The notes: a model not told the origin generated them from the sequence alone. 47,384 bases of DNA from Pseudomonadota bacterium (GCA_023428645.1 JAEYXD010000071.1:1-47384); one strand, 5' to 3'; numbered from the stretch's first letter, positions 25,571-35,211 are shown. Numbers and translations are program-made.

Positions 25571-26290
25571 TCAAGCTTGCGGACTCGGCGGCGGGGGAGC
25601 CGTCATCGCGGCGAGATCGCTGAGCCCGAACACCTGCTCGATCGAGCTGATGCGTTTGACGGCATCGTCGAATCCGTCCGTGCCGAACATGCGGTGCTCG
25701 AGCTCTTCGAACTGCTCCGACAGCTCTCGGTACTGCGTTCTCGCGAGCGTCGTCTTCCACGCCGGGAAGATGACGGTGTCCTCGATGGCCGCATGGTGTT
25801 GATACATGCGCACGAAGGCATCGAGCGCGTTCGACAGGGGTGCCTCGTCGGCGGCCGCGATGCGTCCGCCGCGCGTGACGGCCAGAATATAGTCCGTGAT
25901 CTCGCGGCCGCGATCGTGCTGTTGTCGCAGGATGTTCGACAGCGCACCGCTCTTGCCGCCGGCGTCGATGAGCAGGGGGAAGACGTGTTTCTCCTCGATG
26001 GCGCGCTCGTGGTAGTCCTCGCCGAAGGTTCGAAACAGCGTCGCAGCCTGTCCGAGCGGTTCGACCGGCACCTCGCCTGGCTCGATCGTCAGACGGTTGG
26101 CCGCTTCCGCGTACACGAGCAGTGCTCGTCGCAGTACGCCGTGCTCGCGCATCAAGTCTTCGGCGGCCTCGACGTCCTCGCTCGCGCGCTGCTCCTTCGC
26201 ACGTGCGGAGTCGGCGGTAGGCAAACTCATGGCGAAGGCCGTGGCGCCGGCAAGCGTGAGCAGGCGGCGCCGATGTGGATCGCTCGACAT
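25571..26290 (-). CDS. Tat-exported hemerythrin-domain protein
   Basis: A 239-residue protein with a twin-arginine signal (RRRLLTLAGATAFA, 7-20), so it should be folded before export to the periplasm. The hemerythrin HHE domain supplies diiron ligands: His50 (REHG), His94, His102 (EEKHVFP), His125 (QQHD), His165/166 and Glu170 (YQHHAAIED). Such domains bind O2, NO or store iron; the exact role cannot be read here. It is upstream of the alcohol dehydrogenase gene and divergent from the aldehyde dehydrogenase across a 274-bp gap. That gap holds a small GCCGG-CTCA-CCGGC repeat. Confidence 0.9.
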   Translation of the reverse strand: MSSDPHRRRLLTLAGATAFAMSLPTADSARAKEQRASEDVEAAEDLMREHGVLRRALLVYAEAANRLTIEPGEVPVEPLGQAATLFRTFGEDYHERAIEEKHVFPLLIDAGGKSGALSNILRQQHDRGREITDYILAVTRGGRIAAADEAPLSNALDAFVRMYQHHAAIEDTVIFPAWKTTLARTQYRELSEQFEELEHRMFGTDGFDDAVKRISSIEQVFGLSDLAAMTAPPPPSPQA

Positions 26291-26564
26291 GGGACGAATC
26301 CTTCAAATGCATTGCACGAGCATCGAAATGCCGGCTCACCGGCAGAACGTCACCGGTGGCCCGAGCTGTTCCGAGCCGTGGCGCACGGAGGTCGCAATGC
26401 CCGGCACGCACGCACGTGTTGACGGCCGTTTCGGTCGCGTGTGAGTCGGCGCCCGAATGCACGCATCGGAACTATGAATCGAGACGGTGGATTCGATGCG
26501 TATGCGCAAACGGCATCGCTGCTTGTCGTTCTGCGTCTCTCCGATCTTTCTCGACGGAAAACCG

Positions 26565-28091
26565 ATGACGACATCTCCCACGGAAGTCCGGCGTTCGCAC
26601 TACGGCGGCTTCGAGCAACAGTACATCGCGGGGCGCTGGCGCAGCGGCAAGGCCGGACACGCGAACCGCGATCTGAATCCCTGGAACGCCGAGGTGCTGA
26701 CGGAAATCCCGCAGGCCACGAGCGCCGATCTCGACGAGGCCTATGCGGCCGCGCAAGCCGCGCAGCGCAGCTGGGGACTACTGACGCCCGGTGAGCGCGC
26801 CGCGGTCATGCGACGCGCCGCCGCGATCATGGAATCCCGCTACGACGAAATCGTGTCACTGCTCGTGCGTGAGTCGGGCAGCACGCGACTGAAGGCGTCG
26901 CTCGAGTGGCAAGCCGTCCACGGCGTGCTCGAGGAAGCTGCGTGCCTTCCATACCTCGCGGAAGGCCGCATCATGCCGGCGGATGCGGTCGGCAAGGAAA
27001 GCCGCGTGTATCGCCGTCCCGTCGGTGTCGTGGGGCTGATCAGTCCCTGGAACTGGCCGCTGCAGCTGACCGCGCGCTCGTTGTTTCCGGCGCTCGCACT
27101 CGGCAACGCGGTCGTCGTCAAGCCAGCGACGGACACGCCGATCACGGGCGGGCTGCTGCACGCGAAGATTCTCGAAGAAGCCGGCCTGCCCGCTGGCGTG
27201 ATGAGCGTCGTCGTCGGCGCGGGCAGCGAAATCGGCGATGCGTTCGTCAAGCACGATGCGCCGCGTGTGATTTCGTTCACCGGGTCCACGCCCGTCGGCC
27301 GTCACGTCGCTCGGCTGGCGGTCGAAGCGCACATCATCAAGCGAGTGGAGCTGGAGCTCGGCGGCAACGCGCCCTTCGTGGTCCTCGAGGACGCCGACCT
27401 GGAGCGGGCGGTGAATGCCGCGGTGTTCGGCAAGTTTCTGCATCAGGGCCAGATCTGCATGATCACGAATCGCTTCATCGTCGATGAACACGTGTACGAC
27501 GAGTTCGCGGCGCGCTTCGTCGATAGAGTCAAGCGGCTGAAGGTAGGCGATGCCGACGCGGACGATACGATGATCGGCCCCATCATCAATCAGAGCCAGT
27601 TCGACGGTCTCGTCGAGCGCATCGCCAAGGCGCGCGCCGCGGGCGAGCGCGAGCTCGCGGGTGGGCAGCCGCAGCGCTGGGTGCTGCCGCCGCACGTCTT
27701 CGGCGACGTGGCGAACGACGGCCCGCTTGCGGGCGAGGAGCTGTTCGGTCCGATCGCTCCGTTGATCCGCGCGAAAGATGAAGCGCACGCGCTGCAGCTG
27801 GCGAACGCGACGACGTACGGACTGTCGAGCGCGGTGTTCACGGCCGATACCGAGCGTGGCCTGCACTTCGCACAGCAAGTCGAGGCCGGCATGACGCACG
27901 TCAATGATCAACCCGTGAACGACCTGCCGTTCAGTCCGTTCGGTGGCGAGAAGAACTCCGGCATCGGGCGCTTCAACGGCCGCTGGGCGGTCGATGCTTT
28001 CACGACCGACCACTGGCTGACCGTACAACACGTGCCGCGCAGGTATCCGGCGAACGCCGGCGAGCTGCGCGGTCCGTGGGCCGGGGGTTGA
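26565..28091 (+). CDS. NAD(P)-dependent aldehyde dehydrogenase, aromatic-aldehyde type
   Basis: Oxidises aldehydes to acids; 508 residues, normal for the superfamily. Catalytic residues are visible: Asn163 (PWNWP), Lys186, Glu264 (LELGGN) and Cys298 (HQGQIC). The sequence resembles benzaldehyde/vanillin-type dehydrogenases, so an aromatic substrate is plausible but unproven. The ATG at 26565 follows ACGGAAA; an in-frame start at 26487 adds an unlikely leader. It is convergent with the monooxygenase-family gene, with 10 bp between stops. Confidence 0.93.
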   Translation: MTTSPTEVRRSHYGGFEQQYIAGRWRSGKAGHANRDLNPWNAEVLTEIPQATSADLDEAYAAAQAAQRSWGLLTPGERAAVMRRAAAIMESRYDEIVSLLVRESGSTRLKASLEWQAVHGVLEEAACLPYLAEGRIMPADAVGKESRVYRRPVGVVGLISPWNWPLQLTARSLFPALALGNAVVVKPATDTPITGGLLHAKILEEAGLPAGVMSVVVGAGSEIGDAFVKHDAPRVISFTGSTPVGRHVARLAVEAHIIKRVELELGGNAPFVVLEDADLERAVNAAVFGKFLHQGQICMITNRFIVDEHVYDEFAARFVDRVKRLKVGDADADDTMIGPIINQSQFDGLVERIAKARAAGERELAGGQPQRWVLPPHVFGDVANDGPLAGEELFGPIAPLIRAKDEAHALQLANATTYGLSSAVFTADTERGLHFAQQVEAGMTHVNDQPVNDLPFSPFGGEKNSGIGRFNGRWAVDAFTTDHWLTVQHVPRRYPANAGELRGPWAGG

Positions 28092-28101
28092 CGGCCGCGC
28101 G

Positions 28102-28488
28102 TCACGTCACGGGCATCGAGCTGCTCGAGGCGTTCTCCGGATTGGCAGCCGCAGCAGGCCGCTTTCCATACGAGCGCTCCACGCGGGAGATCCTCACCTC
28201 GTAGTGTTCGTACCAGATCGACTTGCCGTTCTCCTGGGCCGCGCGGTGCTCGAGATGAGCACGCCATTTCGAGATGCTCTCGATACTGTCCCAATACGAA
28301 ACGGTGATCCCAAACCCGTCCGTGCCGCGCGCGCTTTCGGCGCCCAGGAACCCGGGCTGCGTCGCGGCCAGCTCGGCCATGCGGTCCGACGCGTCGGCGT
28401 AGCCGTTCTCGCCCTCCGTCCGGCGGGACGAAAAGATCACGGCATAGTAGGGAGGGGCCGGCAATTTACTGAAAGAGGGTGTCGACAT
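28102..28488 (-). CDS. Antibiotic biosynthesis monooxygenase (ABM) domain protein
   Basis: Small 128-residue ferredoxin-like-fold protein. Typical family segments are YYAVIFSSRRTEGENGYADAS (near 14-34), MAELAATQPGFLGAESARG and ITVSYWDSIESISKWRAHLEH. Such proteins are cofactor-free oxygenases, heme-degrading enzymes or stress proteins; which applies is unclear. It is last in the isochorismatase-regulator group on the minus strand, 43 bp after the regulator. Confidence 0.88.
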   Translation of the reverse strand: MSTPSFSKLPAPPYYAVIFSSRRTEGENGYADASDRMAELAATQPGFLGAESARGTDGFGITVSYWDSIESISKWRAHLEHRAAQENGKSIWYEHYEVRISRVERSYGKRPAAAANPENASSSSMPVT

Positions 28489-28531
28489 GGGTTTGAGTTC
28501 TCGTTCGGGACGGTTGTGAAACAGGACAGCT

Positions 28532-29488
28532 TCAGCGCGCGGTCGAGCGGCACTCTGCGGGCGACACGCGCTCCCAACGGCGCCAGACGCGCCGCAGATG
28601 ATGCGCGGAGCTGAAGCCGCTGCGTTCGGCGACCCGCTCCAATGCCAGATTGCTATTCATCACCATCTCGCGGGCGACCGCGACGCGCAGGCGCTGCACG
28701 TAATCGAGCGGCGAACATCCGGCGTGCTCCGCGAACAGCCGGCCGAGGTTGCGAGCGCTCATGCTGGCGACGGCGGCCAGCTTCGCGGACGACCAGTCCG
28801 CGGCCGGATTGCGAGCGATCGCATCCTGCACTTTGTGAACGGCAGGATGGATGTGATTGCGATGCATGACCCACGCGGAGAGCTGCGGATCGGCCGTCGT
28901 CCGCCGCATGTAGACGACCAGATCGCGCGCCACGGCGACCGCGACCTTGTGGCCGAGCTGCTGGCCGATCACATGGAGCGCGAGGTCGACGCCGGAGGTC
29001 ACGCCCGCGCTCGTCATGATCCGGCCGTCCTCGACGAAGATGCGATTGGCGTGCACCGTCGCGCTCGGCTCGAGCTTCGCGAGCTCTCCGACCAGGTCGT
29101 GATGTGTGGTGCACTCGCGTCCGCGCAGCAGTCCGGCCTGTGCGGCCAGCAAGCTGCCGGAGCACACGCACATCAAGGTCACCGTCTCGTTGCGGGCGAC
29201 GACCTGCAGCCACCGTGTCAATTGTTGGACCGGCGGCGATTCAAGATCGAATGCGGTCGTGGTGACGCCCGTCACCACGACGATGGAATGGTCCGGCAGC
29301 GTGGCTGGCAGCGGCTGCAGCTTGTGAAGATGCAGCCCCACCGCGGAGCGCAGGGACGAGTGGGTGCCGGCGAATTGCAGGTGATAGCTGTCGGGGACGA
29401 GCTGGCTCGCCATCCGGAACGCTTCCGCGGCGCCGGCGACGTCGAGCAGCACGACATCCTGCAACAGCGCGAACAGCACGGTCCTCAT
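28532..29488 (-). CDS. GlxA-family AraC-type transcriptional regulator with DJ-1/PfpI domain
   Basis: DNA-binding regulator of 318 residues. Residues 1-170 form a DJ-1/PfpI-like domain (LLDVAGAAEAF; the nucleophile-elbow Cys in CVCSGSLLAAQAGLL). Residues about 215-315 are an AraC helix-turn-helix pair (LAAVASMSARNLGRLFAEHAG and VAERSGFSSAHHLRRVWRR). Regulators of this type respond to small metabolites such as amines or amides. The gene starts 15 bp after the isochorismatase gene and probably controls this operon. Confidence 0.92.
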   Translation of the reverse strand: MRTVLFALLQDVVLLDVAGAAEAFRMASQLVPDSYHLQFAGTHSSLRSAVGLHLHKLQPLPATLPDHSIVVVTGVTTTAFDLESPPVQQLTRWLQVVARNETVTLMCVCSGSLLAAQAGLLRGRECTTHHDLVGELAKLEPSATVHANRIFVEDGRIMTSAGVTSGVDLALHVIGQQLGHKVAVAVARDLVVYMRRTTADPQLSAWVMHRNHIHPAVHKVQDAIARNPAADWSSAKLAAVASMSARNLGRLFAEHAGCSPLDYVQRLRVAVAREMVMNSNLALERVAERSGFSSAHHLRRVWRRWERVSPAECRSTAR

Positions 29489-29503
29489 TCGTAGCCTCGT
29501 TAC

Positions 29504-30061
29504 TCACATCACCACGGCGGCCGCGCGCTGCACGCGCGCGAAACGTCCCTCGAGCACCATCTCGGTCCGATCGCGGATCTCCGCCGCGGTGTAGGTGCGG
29601 CCCGATCCAGACACCATCGGAAACGTCAGGGTGGCGTCGATCGCGTAATTCACACTATAGCCGAGGTCCGACGCGTGCCGCGTCGTCGTCTCGCAGCACT
29701 GCTCGGTGCGGATGCCGGTGACGATCAGCCGGCCGATGCCGTTGTTGCGCAGCCAGTAGTCGAGGCTGCGGCCGTTGCTCGTCGTCGCGAACATTGCCGA
29801 ATGCACGGCCTTCGTGAACACCTCGGTGGGCCGGATCTCGAGCTGCGGCAGCGTCTCGATCAGCCCCGATTCGTAGGAAAACGGGTTTTCCGGGCCGAGC
29901 TCATCGACGTGAAAAATTTGCAGCACGGGCACCCGCGCCTGATGGGCGCGGTCGACGAGTTGCTGGAGGTTCAGCAGGAAGGGCGGCAGCTCGGCCTCGT
30001 CCCAGTACGCTCGGCGGGTGAACGACTGCTGCACATCGATGACAAGCAACGCGGACTTCAT
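29504..30061 (-). CDS. Isochorismatase-family cysteine hydrolase
   Basis: Cytoplasmic hydrolase of 185 residues with the family triad Asp9 (LLVIDVQQSF), Lys84 (TKAVHSAM) and Cys122 (RTEQCCETT). The family includes nicotinamidases, ureido-acid and amide hydrolases; the substrate is unknown. It is first in the operon with the GlxA-type regulator, an arrangement common for small-amide catabolism. The 5' side faces a 468-bp gap. Confidence 0.92.
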   Translation of the reverse strand: MKSALLVIDVQQSFTRRAYWDEAELPPFLLNLQQLVDRAHQARVPVLQIFHVDELGPENPFSYESGLIETLPQLEIRPTEVFTKAVHSAMFATTSNGRSLDYWLRNNGIGRLIVTGIRTEQCCETTTRHASDLGYSVNYAIDATLTFPMVSGSGRTYTAAEIRDRTEMVLEGRFARVQRAAAVVM

Positions 30062-30529
30062 GGCGGCTCCTTGGGGTAGGTGCCCGCATCGTGCGCGCCG
30101 CGAGGGCTGGCGGCGAGAGCGCCCGTCGACAAGCAGCGGTCAAAAACGGTCATGAGTACGGACATGCGCGACGCGCCTCGATGGCAGCGATCGTCAGGCA
30201 ACTTGCCATTTGCCGCGAGTCGATTCGACACACGGCGTGTGCACTCTCGTCGAGCGATCGAGCCGGGTCGGCGGCACCGTGGCAGAGCAATTCCGCGGCG
30301 ATCGCGTCAGTGCCGTGATGTCTCACGCAACACCGATCGGGTTCGCGACCAAGCGTCCGCAGTATGTGCGCGAGGCGTGCGCCGCTCGCAAAAATCGCTT
30401 GCAGCGCGCTCGTTTACGCACGGCGGTGTGCGCACCGTCGCGCCTCGCACGACGTGTCGCCCGCAACGCGCGTTCGCGCTTTCGCCACGCTTGGCACGCA
30501 TCCTGCTTCGTCGGGGCCGGGGGTGGCGC
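30062..30529. other. Intergenic region between divergent isochorismatase and ECF sigma genes
   Basis: No supportable gene is seen. The open frame running into the sigma factor from 30080 is Arg/Ala-rich and unlike any family. A small CACAC-GGC-GTGTG palindrome lies at 30229-30241. Promoters for both flanking genes should be here, but none could be assigned by eye. Confidence 0.5.
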
Positions 30530-31117
30530 ATGGGACATTCAATGAGCGTGACATCCGGAGAATTCGAAGCAGCCGACCTCTCGTGCGCGAGCGAGCGTCC
30601 TTGCGAAACGTTGTCAGTGCACGACACGATCCGTCGCTATCACGATTCGCTCGTTCGCTTCCTGCGGCAGCGCTTGCGCGTGAAGGAAGACGCGGTCGAC
30701 ATCGCGCAGGAGGCGTACATCCGCATGCTGCAGTACGAGGGCTCGCAGAAGATCGACTCGCCATCGTCGATGCTGTTTCGTATCGCGATCAACATCGCGA
30801 CGGACCAGTTCAGATCGGAGGCGGCGCGCCGGGTGTCGGGACAGGTATCGATAGATGACATGGAGCTGCCTTCGCAGCAGCCATCCGCGGATCGCGAGAT
30901 CGCGGCGGCTCAAGACCTCGAAATCCTGTATCGGGCCATCGATGGATTGCCGCCGAAGTGCCGGCAGGTCTTTTTATTGAGCCGCGCGCAGCGCATGACG
31001 TATCCGCAGATCGCGGCTCACTGCGGTATTTCAATCAAGATGGTCGAGAAGCACATCAGTCGTGCGCTCGAAATTTGTATGAGCAAGGTAGGGGGAGAGG
31101 GAAATGCTCCGTTCTAG
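30530..31117 (+). CDS. ECF RNA polymerase sigma factor, FecI type
   Basis: Extracytoplasmic-function sigma factor of 195 residues. Region 2 covers YHDSLVRFLRQRL and VDIAQEAYIRMLQ, and region 4 covers LPPKCRQVFLLSRAQRMTYPQIAAHCGISIKMVEKHISRAL. The order sigma, FecR, TonB receptor is that of ferric-citrate-like surface-signalling systems. The ATG at 30530 follows a GGGGGTG stretch; an ATG at 30542 is possible. Transcription of the receptor gene is likely under this factor, released by FecR when the receptor is occupied. Confidence 0.92.
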   Translation: MGHSMSVTSGEFEAADLSCASERPCETLSVHDTIRRYHDSLVRFLRQRLRVKEDAVDIAQEAYIRMLQYEGSQKIDSPSSMLFRIAINIATDQFRSEAARRVSGQVSIDDMELPSQQPSADREIAAAQDLEILYRAIDGLPPKCRQVFLLSRAQRMTYPQIAAHCGISIKMVEKHISRALEICMSKVGGEGNAPF

Positions 31118-31122
31118 GCGCA

Positions 31123-32202
31123 ATGCAGTCCAATTTCGATGATCGGACCTTGAAAGAGGCGGCCGGCTGGTTCGCGCGTCTGCGCGCGTCCGATTGCCGG
31201 GCGGCCGATCGAGAGGCGTTCGAGCAATGGCGCGACGCGGATCCGTCACATGCCGCCGCCTATGCGCACGCACATCGCGTGAGCGCGGCCGTGGACGATC
31301 TGCTCGCGCGTGATCCGCGCATCCAGGCGATGCTCGATCAGGCGATTCTTGCTCCGCACATCGGCCCCGACGACGATGCACCTGATGCAGCGCTCGCCGA
31401 GGATGTCGCCGCAAGCTCCGTTTCGAACGCGATGCCGTTGCGGCCCCGCACGCGGCGCACGTGGCGGCTGCCCGCCACGCTCGCGGCGAGCGTGCTGCTC
31501 GCGGTCGGCGCCGTCGGCGTGCATCGCGCGCAACGCGAAGCCGAGCCGATCGTTTACGAAACGGCGAGTCTGGGACGAACGATCACGCTGGCGGATGGCT
31601 CGCGCATCCAGCTCGATGTCGATACCCGCGTGGCCGTGCGTCTCACGGCGCAGCAGCGCCAGATCATGCTCGAGGGCGGCCGCGCGTTGTTCGATGTCGC
31701 ACATGATTCCAGCCGGCCGTTCACGGTCGCCGCATCGACATTCAAGACGACCGCGCTCGGCACTCGCTTCCAGGTGGAGCGACGCGAGGGCTCCGTGCTC
31801 GTGACGCTTGCCGAAGGCTCGGTCGCCGTCGACAGCGAAGGCACGAACCACGTCTGGCAGGAACGGCTGCGTCCAGGGGAACAGCTCGCGATGACGGTGG
31901 CGAGCGGAGCGCGCAACAAGCAGGCGATCGACCCGTCCGTCGCGACGAGCTGGTCGCGCGGGCGGCTGCAATTTCGCGATACGCCGCTCGCGGCAGCCGT
32001 CGACGAGATCAACCGTTACGCGACGAAGAAGGTTCGCCTCGGCGATCCCTCGCTCGCCGATCTGCCGATCGCCGGCAATTTCATCGCCGGCGATAGCGAC
32101 CTCATCGTCGACGCGCTCGCGGCCGTGCTGCCGCTGCGAGTCGTGGACGGCGGCGACAAGGAAATCATTCTCGTGCGCCGTTACGATGGCGGGCAGGACT
32201 GA
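31123..32202 (+). CDS. FecR-type anti-sigma/sigma-regulator membrane protein
   Basis: Inner-membrane regulator of 359 residues. The N-terminal cytoplasmic DUF4880 domain (LKEAAGWFARLRAS, FEQWRDADPSHAAAYAHA) binds the sigma factor. One membrane segment lies near 107-125 (LPATLAASVLLAVGAVGV). The FecR periplasmic domain follows (LADGSRIQLDVDTRVAVRL, FTVAASTFKTTALGTRFQV). The C terminus (LQFRDTPLAAAVDEINRYA) is the STN-like part that contacts the receptor. The ATG at 31123 is 5 bp after the sigma stop, and its end overlaps the receptor gene by 17 bp. Confidence 0.93.
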   Translation: MQSNFDDRTLKEAAGWFARLRASDCRAADREAFEQWRDADPSHAAAYAHAHRVSAAVDDLLARDPRIQAMLDQAILAPHIGPDDDAPDAALAEDVAASSVSNAMPLRPRTRRTWRLPATLAASVLLAVGAVGVHRAQREAEPIVYETASLGRTITLADGSRIQLDVDTRVAVRLTAQQRQIMLEGGRALFDVAHDSSRPFTVAASTFKTTALGTRFQVERREGSVLVTLAEGSVAVDSEGTNHVWQERLRPGEQLAMTVASGARNKQAIDPSVATSWSRGRLQFRDTPLAAAVDEINRYATKKVRLGDPSLADLPIAGNFIAGDSDLIVDALAAVLPLRVVDGGDKEIILVRRYDGGQD

Positions 32203-35191
32203 TGATCGTTGGCAGGTGGCGCTTCGTCGCGCTTGCTACCTGATCGCGGCGCTGGCCGCATTTACCGCACGCGGCGCGGACACGGCCGCGGACCCTCATC
32301 ACAGCACACCGTTTTCGATTCCGACGCTCAAGCTCGCGGACGCGCTCGATCGCTTCGGCGAGCAAAGCGGCCTGCAAGTCGTCTACGAGCAACGCGAGCT
32401 GTCGGGCCGGCTGTCGCGCGCGATCGCCGGCGCCATGCCGCCCCGCGTCGCACTCGATCGACTGCTCGCGGGCTCCGATCTGCAGTGGTCCTACGTCAAC
32501 GACATGACGGTGCGCGTTCACGTGCGCTCGGCGGAGCCGGTCGATCGAGGCCCGCTCGCCGTGCGCGAGGTGCGGCTACCGGAGGTGAAGAACGAGGCGC
32601 TCGCGATGCTCGGCGTCGTGCACGTGACCGAGGACGCGCGTCGGGCGCTGGATCGCGATGCCAGCAGCTCGAGCTTCGGATTCCACAAGCCGCTGCTCGA
32701 AACGCCGCGTTCGGTATCGGCGATCGGTGACGAGACGATCGATTCGTTCGCGCTGTCGGCCGTCGAGGATCTCGTGCGCATCGCGCCCGGCGTGTTCACG
32801 ACGACGCGGTTCGGCATCCAGGGCGCGATCGACATTCGCAGCGTGCCGGCGGACACGTACTTTCGCGGCATGAAGCGCTTGAGCCTGCAAGGACATGGCC
32901 GCAGCGTGCTTGCCGCCATGGATCAGATCGAAGTGGTTGCCGGTCCGCCGTCGCCGATTTTCGGCATGGGCAAGATCGGCGGCTACACCAACCTCACGCC
33001 GAAATCGGGGCGTGCGCAGACCGGCAGCTATCTGGAGCGGACGACGGGATTCGCGCAGCTCGTGGGCGGCGACTACGACCGCCGCGAGGCGTCTTTCGGC
33101 ATCGGCGGGCCGCTCGGCCTCGCGCGCCGCTTCGACAAGCTCGGCGGCTACTACGTCTATGCGTTGTTCGAGGATTCGGATTCGTTCACGGACGGCGTGC
33201 CGATCGGGCAGGAGGTCCTGCAAGCGGCGACGAGCATCGACGATTTCGTGGGGGCGATGCGCCTGGAGACGGGGGTGAGCTATCAAATGTCGCGTACCGC
33301 CGGGGCGCTGACGGGGCGTTTCACGCAGGATCTCGTCGACTCCGGCCGCTACATTCGCGGGGTGCCGCTCGTCGATCTCGATGCCAACGGCAACGGGGCG
33401 ATCGGCTATCTGGAAATGCAGCGCGGCTCACCTGTCAACGGTGCGTTGAGCTTCGGCAATCAGCCGTTGCTGCAGACGTGGGCGTGGCCGACCGACACGC
33501 AGGGACGGCCATTGCCGCTCGATCAATTTCCGCGCGTCACCGGCATTCCGGCGAGCTTGCACGCTTATATGCTGCAGCATCCCGAAGCCGACCCGACGGG
33601 GGGGCTGCGAGCGCAGGGTCCCGGCGGTCCGCGGCCGCTGTCGGGCGAGGTGCCGATCGGCATGGCGCTCGATCCGCGCACCGTCGGTCACGACACGCTC
33701 GACTTGCATCGCGCCGCCGCGTTCGAGAAGGAGCTCGAGGCACGCTTCACGACCGCATTCCTCGATTTGATCTACGACACGGACCCGGACTTCACGATCA
33801 AGAACCAGTTGTTCCTCGATCGGATGACCCAGTACAAGAACTCGAATCAGCCGTTCGTGCAGGAGCAGGACGTGCACGTGTTCGAGAACAAGCTCACGTT
33901 GTCGCGGCGCATTCCGCGCCTGCCATCGTGGCTCGGCATCGATGCGCTCGCATCGTTCAACGTCCGCAACACCGTGTCCGCGGGCAAGAGCACCGGCAGC
34001 GACTTCAGCTCGCATCGAACGGATGCGATGGCCGAGGGGTGGGTCGCGAGCGCGGGAGGCATGACGCCGAATACGACCTTCGCGAGTCCCCTCGACAATC
34101 CCGACCTCGCGAGCGACGGCTACCCGTGGGTGTCGATCTATCGCAGCGAGTTCTCGGAGCTCGGCGCCGCGCTGCTGTTCGATGTCGAGCTGTGGAAGAA
34201 GACGCGGCTGCTGCTCGGCGGCCGGATCGACGGCTCGGAGGCGCGTAACGTCAATCGTGCCGGCGCCTTCAACGCGACGACCGGCACGGCGGCGAATCCT
34301 GGCGCCTACGAAACGACGGACAGCGTCGCCAAGGCCTGGGACAGTGAAACGGCGTGGAGCGCGAGCGTGTCGCACGAGCTGCTGCCAGATGTGTGGCCGT
34401 ACGCGACGCTCGCGACCTCGAGCATCGTGCTCGACGGCAACAACAATGCGCTCACGAACGAAACGATCCGGGCCGGCCATATCGGCTCGGCGCGGCTCGC
34501 CGAAATCGGCGTGAAGGCGAACTTGTTGGACCACAGCTTGTTCGTCGCGGCCTCCGCGTATGAGCAGGCGCGCGTCGGCGTGGACGCGGATGATCCCGAC
34601 GCTCTCGTGTATGCGTACGCGACCGCGACGCGCTCGCGCGGCGCCGCTCTGGAGCTGAAGTGGGTGCCGCTCAGCGATCTCTTGCTCTCGTTCTATTTGC
34701 TGCATCAGACGACCCGCTTCGATCCGAACGTCGGCAGCACGCAGCTCGTCGACGCCCGCACGCTCGGGTTCCAGGACGTGCTCGACGAGGAAGGCAACGT
34801 CATCTACCCGGCGGAGGCGTTCCTCTATGGCGGCCGCAGCCGCATCGTGCTGCCGCGGGGCATGCAGCAATACGAGAAGAAGCAGGGCAATCCGGAGACG
34901 CAAGCGGCGCTCAGCGCGAGCTATCACTGGAATCGAGTCGGCGTGACGTTCAGCGGCAACTACTTCTCGAGCACGTGCACCGGGCGCTTGTGCGTGGTGC
35001 GCTTGCCGGAGAGCTATGTGTTCAACGCGGGAGCGATGCTCGATCTCGGCAGGTGGAGCGTCAAGGCGGACGTCAGCAATCTGTTCGGCGAACGCTACTT
35101 TCGCGCGCGCACCGGCGATACGCTCGGCAACGTGCTTGCGCAAGCGATGCCCGATCGCCGTTGGCAGATCACACTGAAATACGCGTTCTAG
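32186..35191 (+). CDS. TonB-dependent outer-membrane receptor with N-terminal signalling (STN) domain
   Basis: Outer-membrane transporter of 1001 residues. A signal peptide (about 8-30) is followed by an STN domain (about 42-115: IPTLKLADALDRFGEQSGLQVVYE), which relays occupancy to FecR. Next come the plug domain (about 160-280: TPRSVSAIGDETIDSF, VVAGPPSPIFGMGKIGGYTN) and a beta-barrel ending in WQITLKYAF with terminal Phe. FecA/FpvA-like receptors take ferric siderophores, but long receptors of this sort also import other ligands, so the substrate is unassigned. Its TonB/ExbB/ExbD partners may be those encoded at 39527-44029. Confidence 0.93.
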   Translation: MAGRTDDRWQVALRRACYLIAALAAFTARGADTAADPHHSTPFSIPTLKLADALDRFGEQSGLQVVYEQRELSGRLSRAIAGAMPPRVALDRLLAGSDLQWSYVNDMTVRVHVRSAEPVDRGPLAVREVRLPEVKNEALAMLGVVHVTEDARRALDRDASSSSFGFHKPLLETPRSVSAIGDETIDSFALSAVEDLVRIAPGVFTTTRFGIQGAIDIRSVPADTYFRGMKRLSLQGHGRSVLAAMDQIEVVAGPPSPIFGMGKIGGYTNLTPKSGRAQTGSYLERTTGFAQLVGGDYDRREASFGIGGPLGLARRFDKLGGYYVYALFEDSDSFTDGVPIGQEVLQAATSIDDFVGAMRLETGVSYQMSRTAGALTGRFTQDLVDSGRYIRGVPLVDLDANGNGAIGYLEMQRGSPVNGALSFGNQPLLQTWAWPTDTQGRPLPLDQFPRVTGIPASLHAYMLQHPEADPTGGLRAQGPGGPRPLSGEVPIGMALDPRTVGHDTLDLHRAAAFEKELEARFTTAFLDLIYDTDPDFTIKNQLFLDRMTQYKNSNQPFVQEQDVHVFENKLTLSRRIPRLPSWLGIDALASFNVRNTVSAGKSTGSDFSSHRTDAMAEGWVASAGGMTPNTTFASPLDNPDLASDGYPWVSIYRSEFSELGAALLFDVELWKKTRLLLGGRIDGSEARNVNRAGAFNATTGTAANPGAYETTDSVAKAWDSETAWSASVSHELLPDVWPYATLATSSIVLDGNNNALTNETIRAGHIGSARLAEIGVKANLLDHSLFVAASAYEQARVGVDADDPDALVYAYATATRSRGAALELKWVPLSDLLLSFYLLHQTTRFDPNVGSTQLVDARTLGFQDVLDEEGNVIYPAEAFLYGGRSRIVLPRGMQQYEKKQGNPETQAALSASYHWNRVGVTFSGNYFSSTCTGRLCVVRLPESYVFNAGAMLDLGRWSVKADVSNLFGERYFRARTGDTLGNVLAQAMPDRRWQITLKYAF

Positions 35192-35198
35192 CCGCGGT

Positions 35199-35211
35199 AG
35201 CCCCTCGGGCT
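35199..35211. terminator. Small hairpin after the TonB receptor gene
   Basis: AGCCC-CTC-GGGCT begins 8 bp after the receptor stop and has no T-run. It may be weak attenuation between the uptake genes and the efflux genes. Confidence 0.25.
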
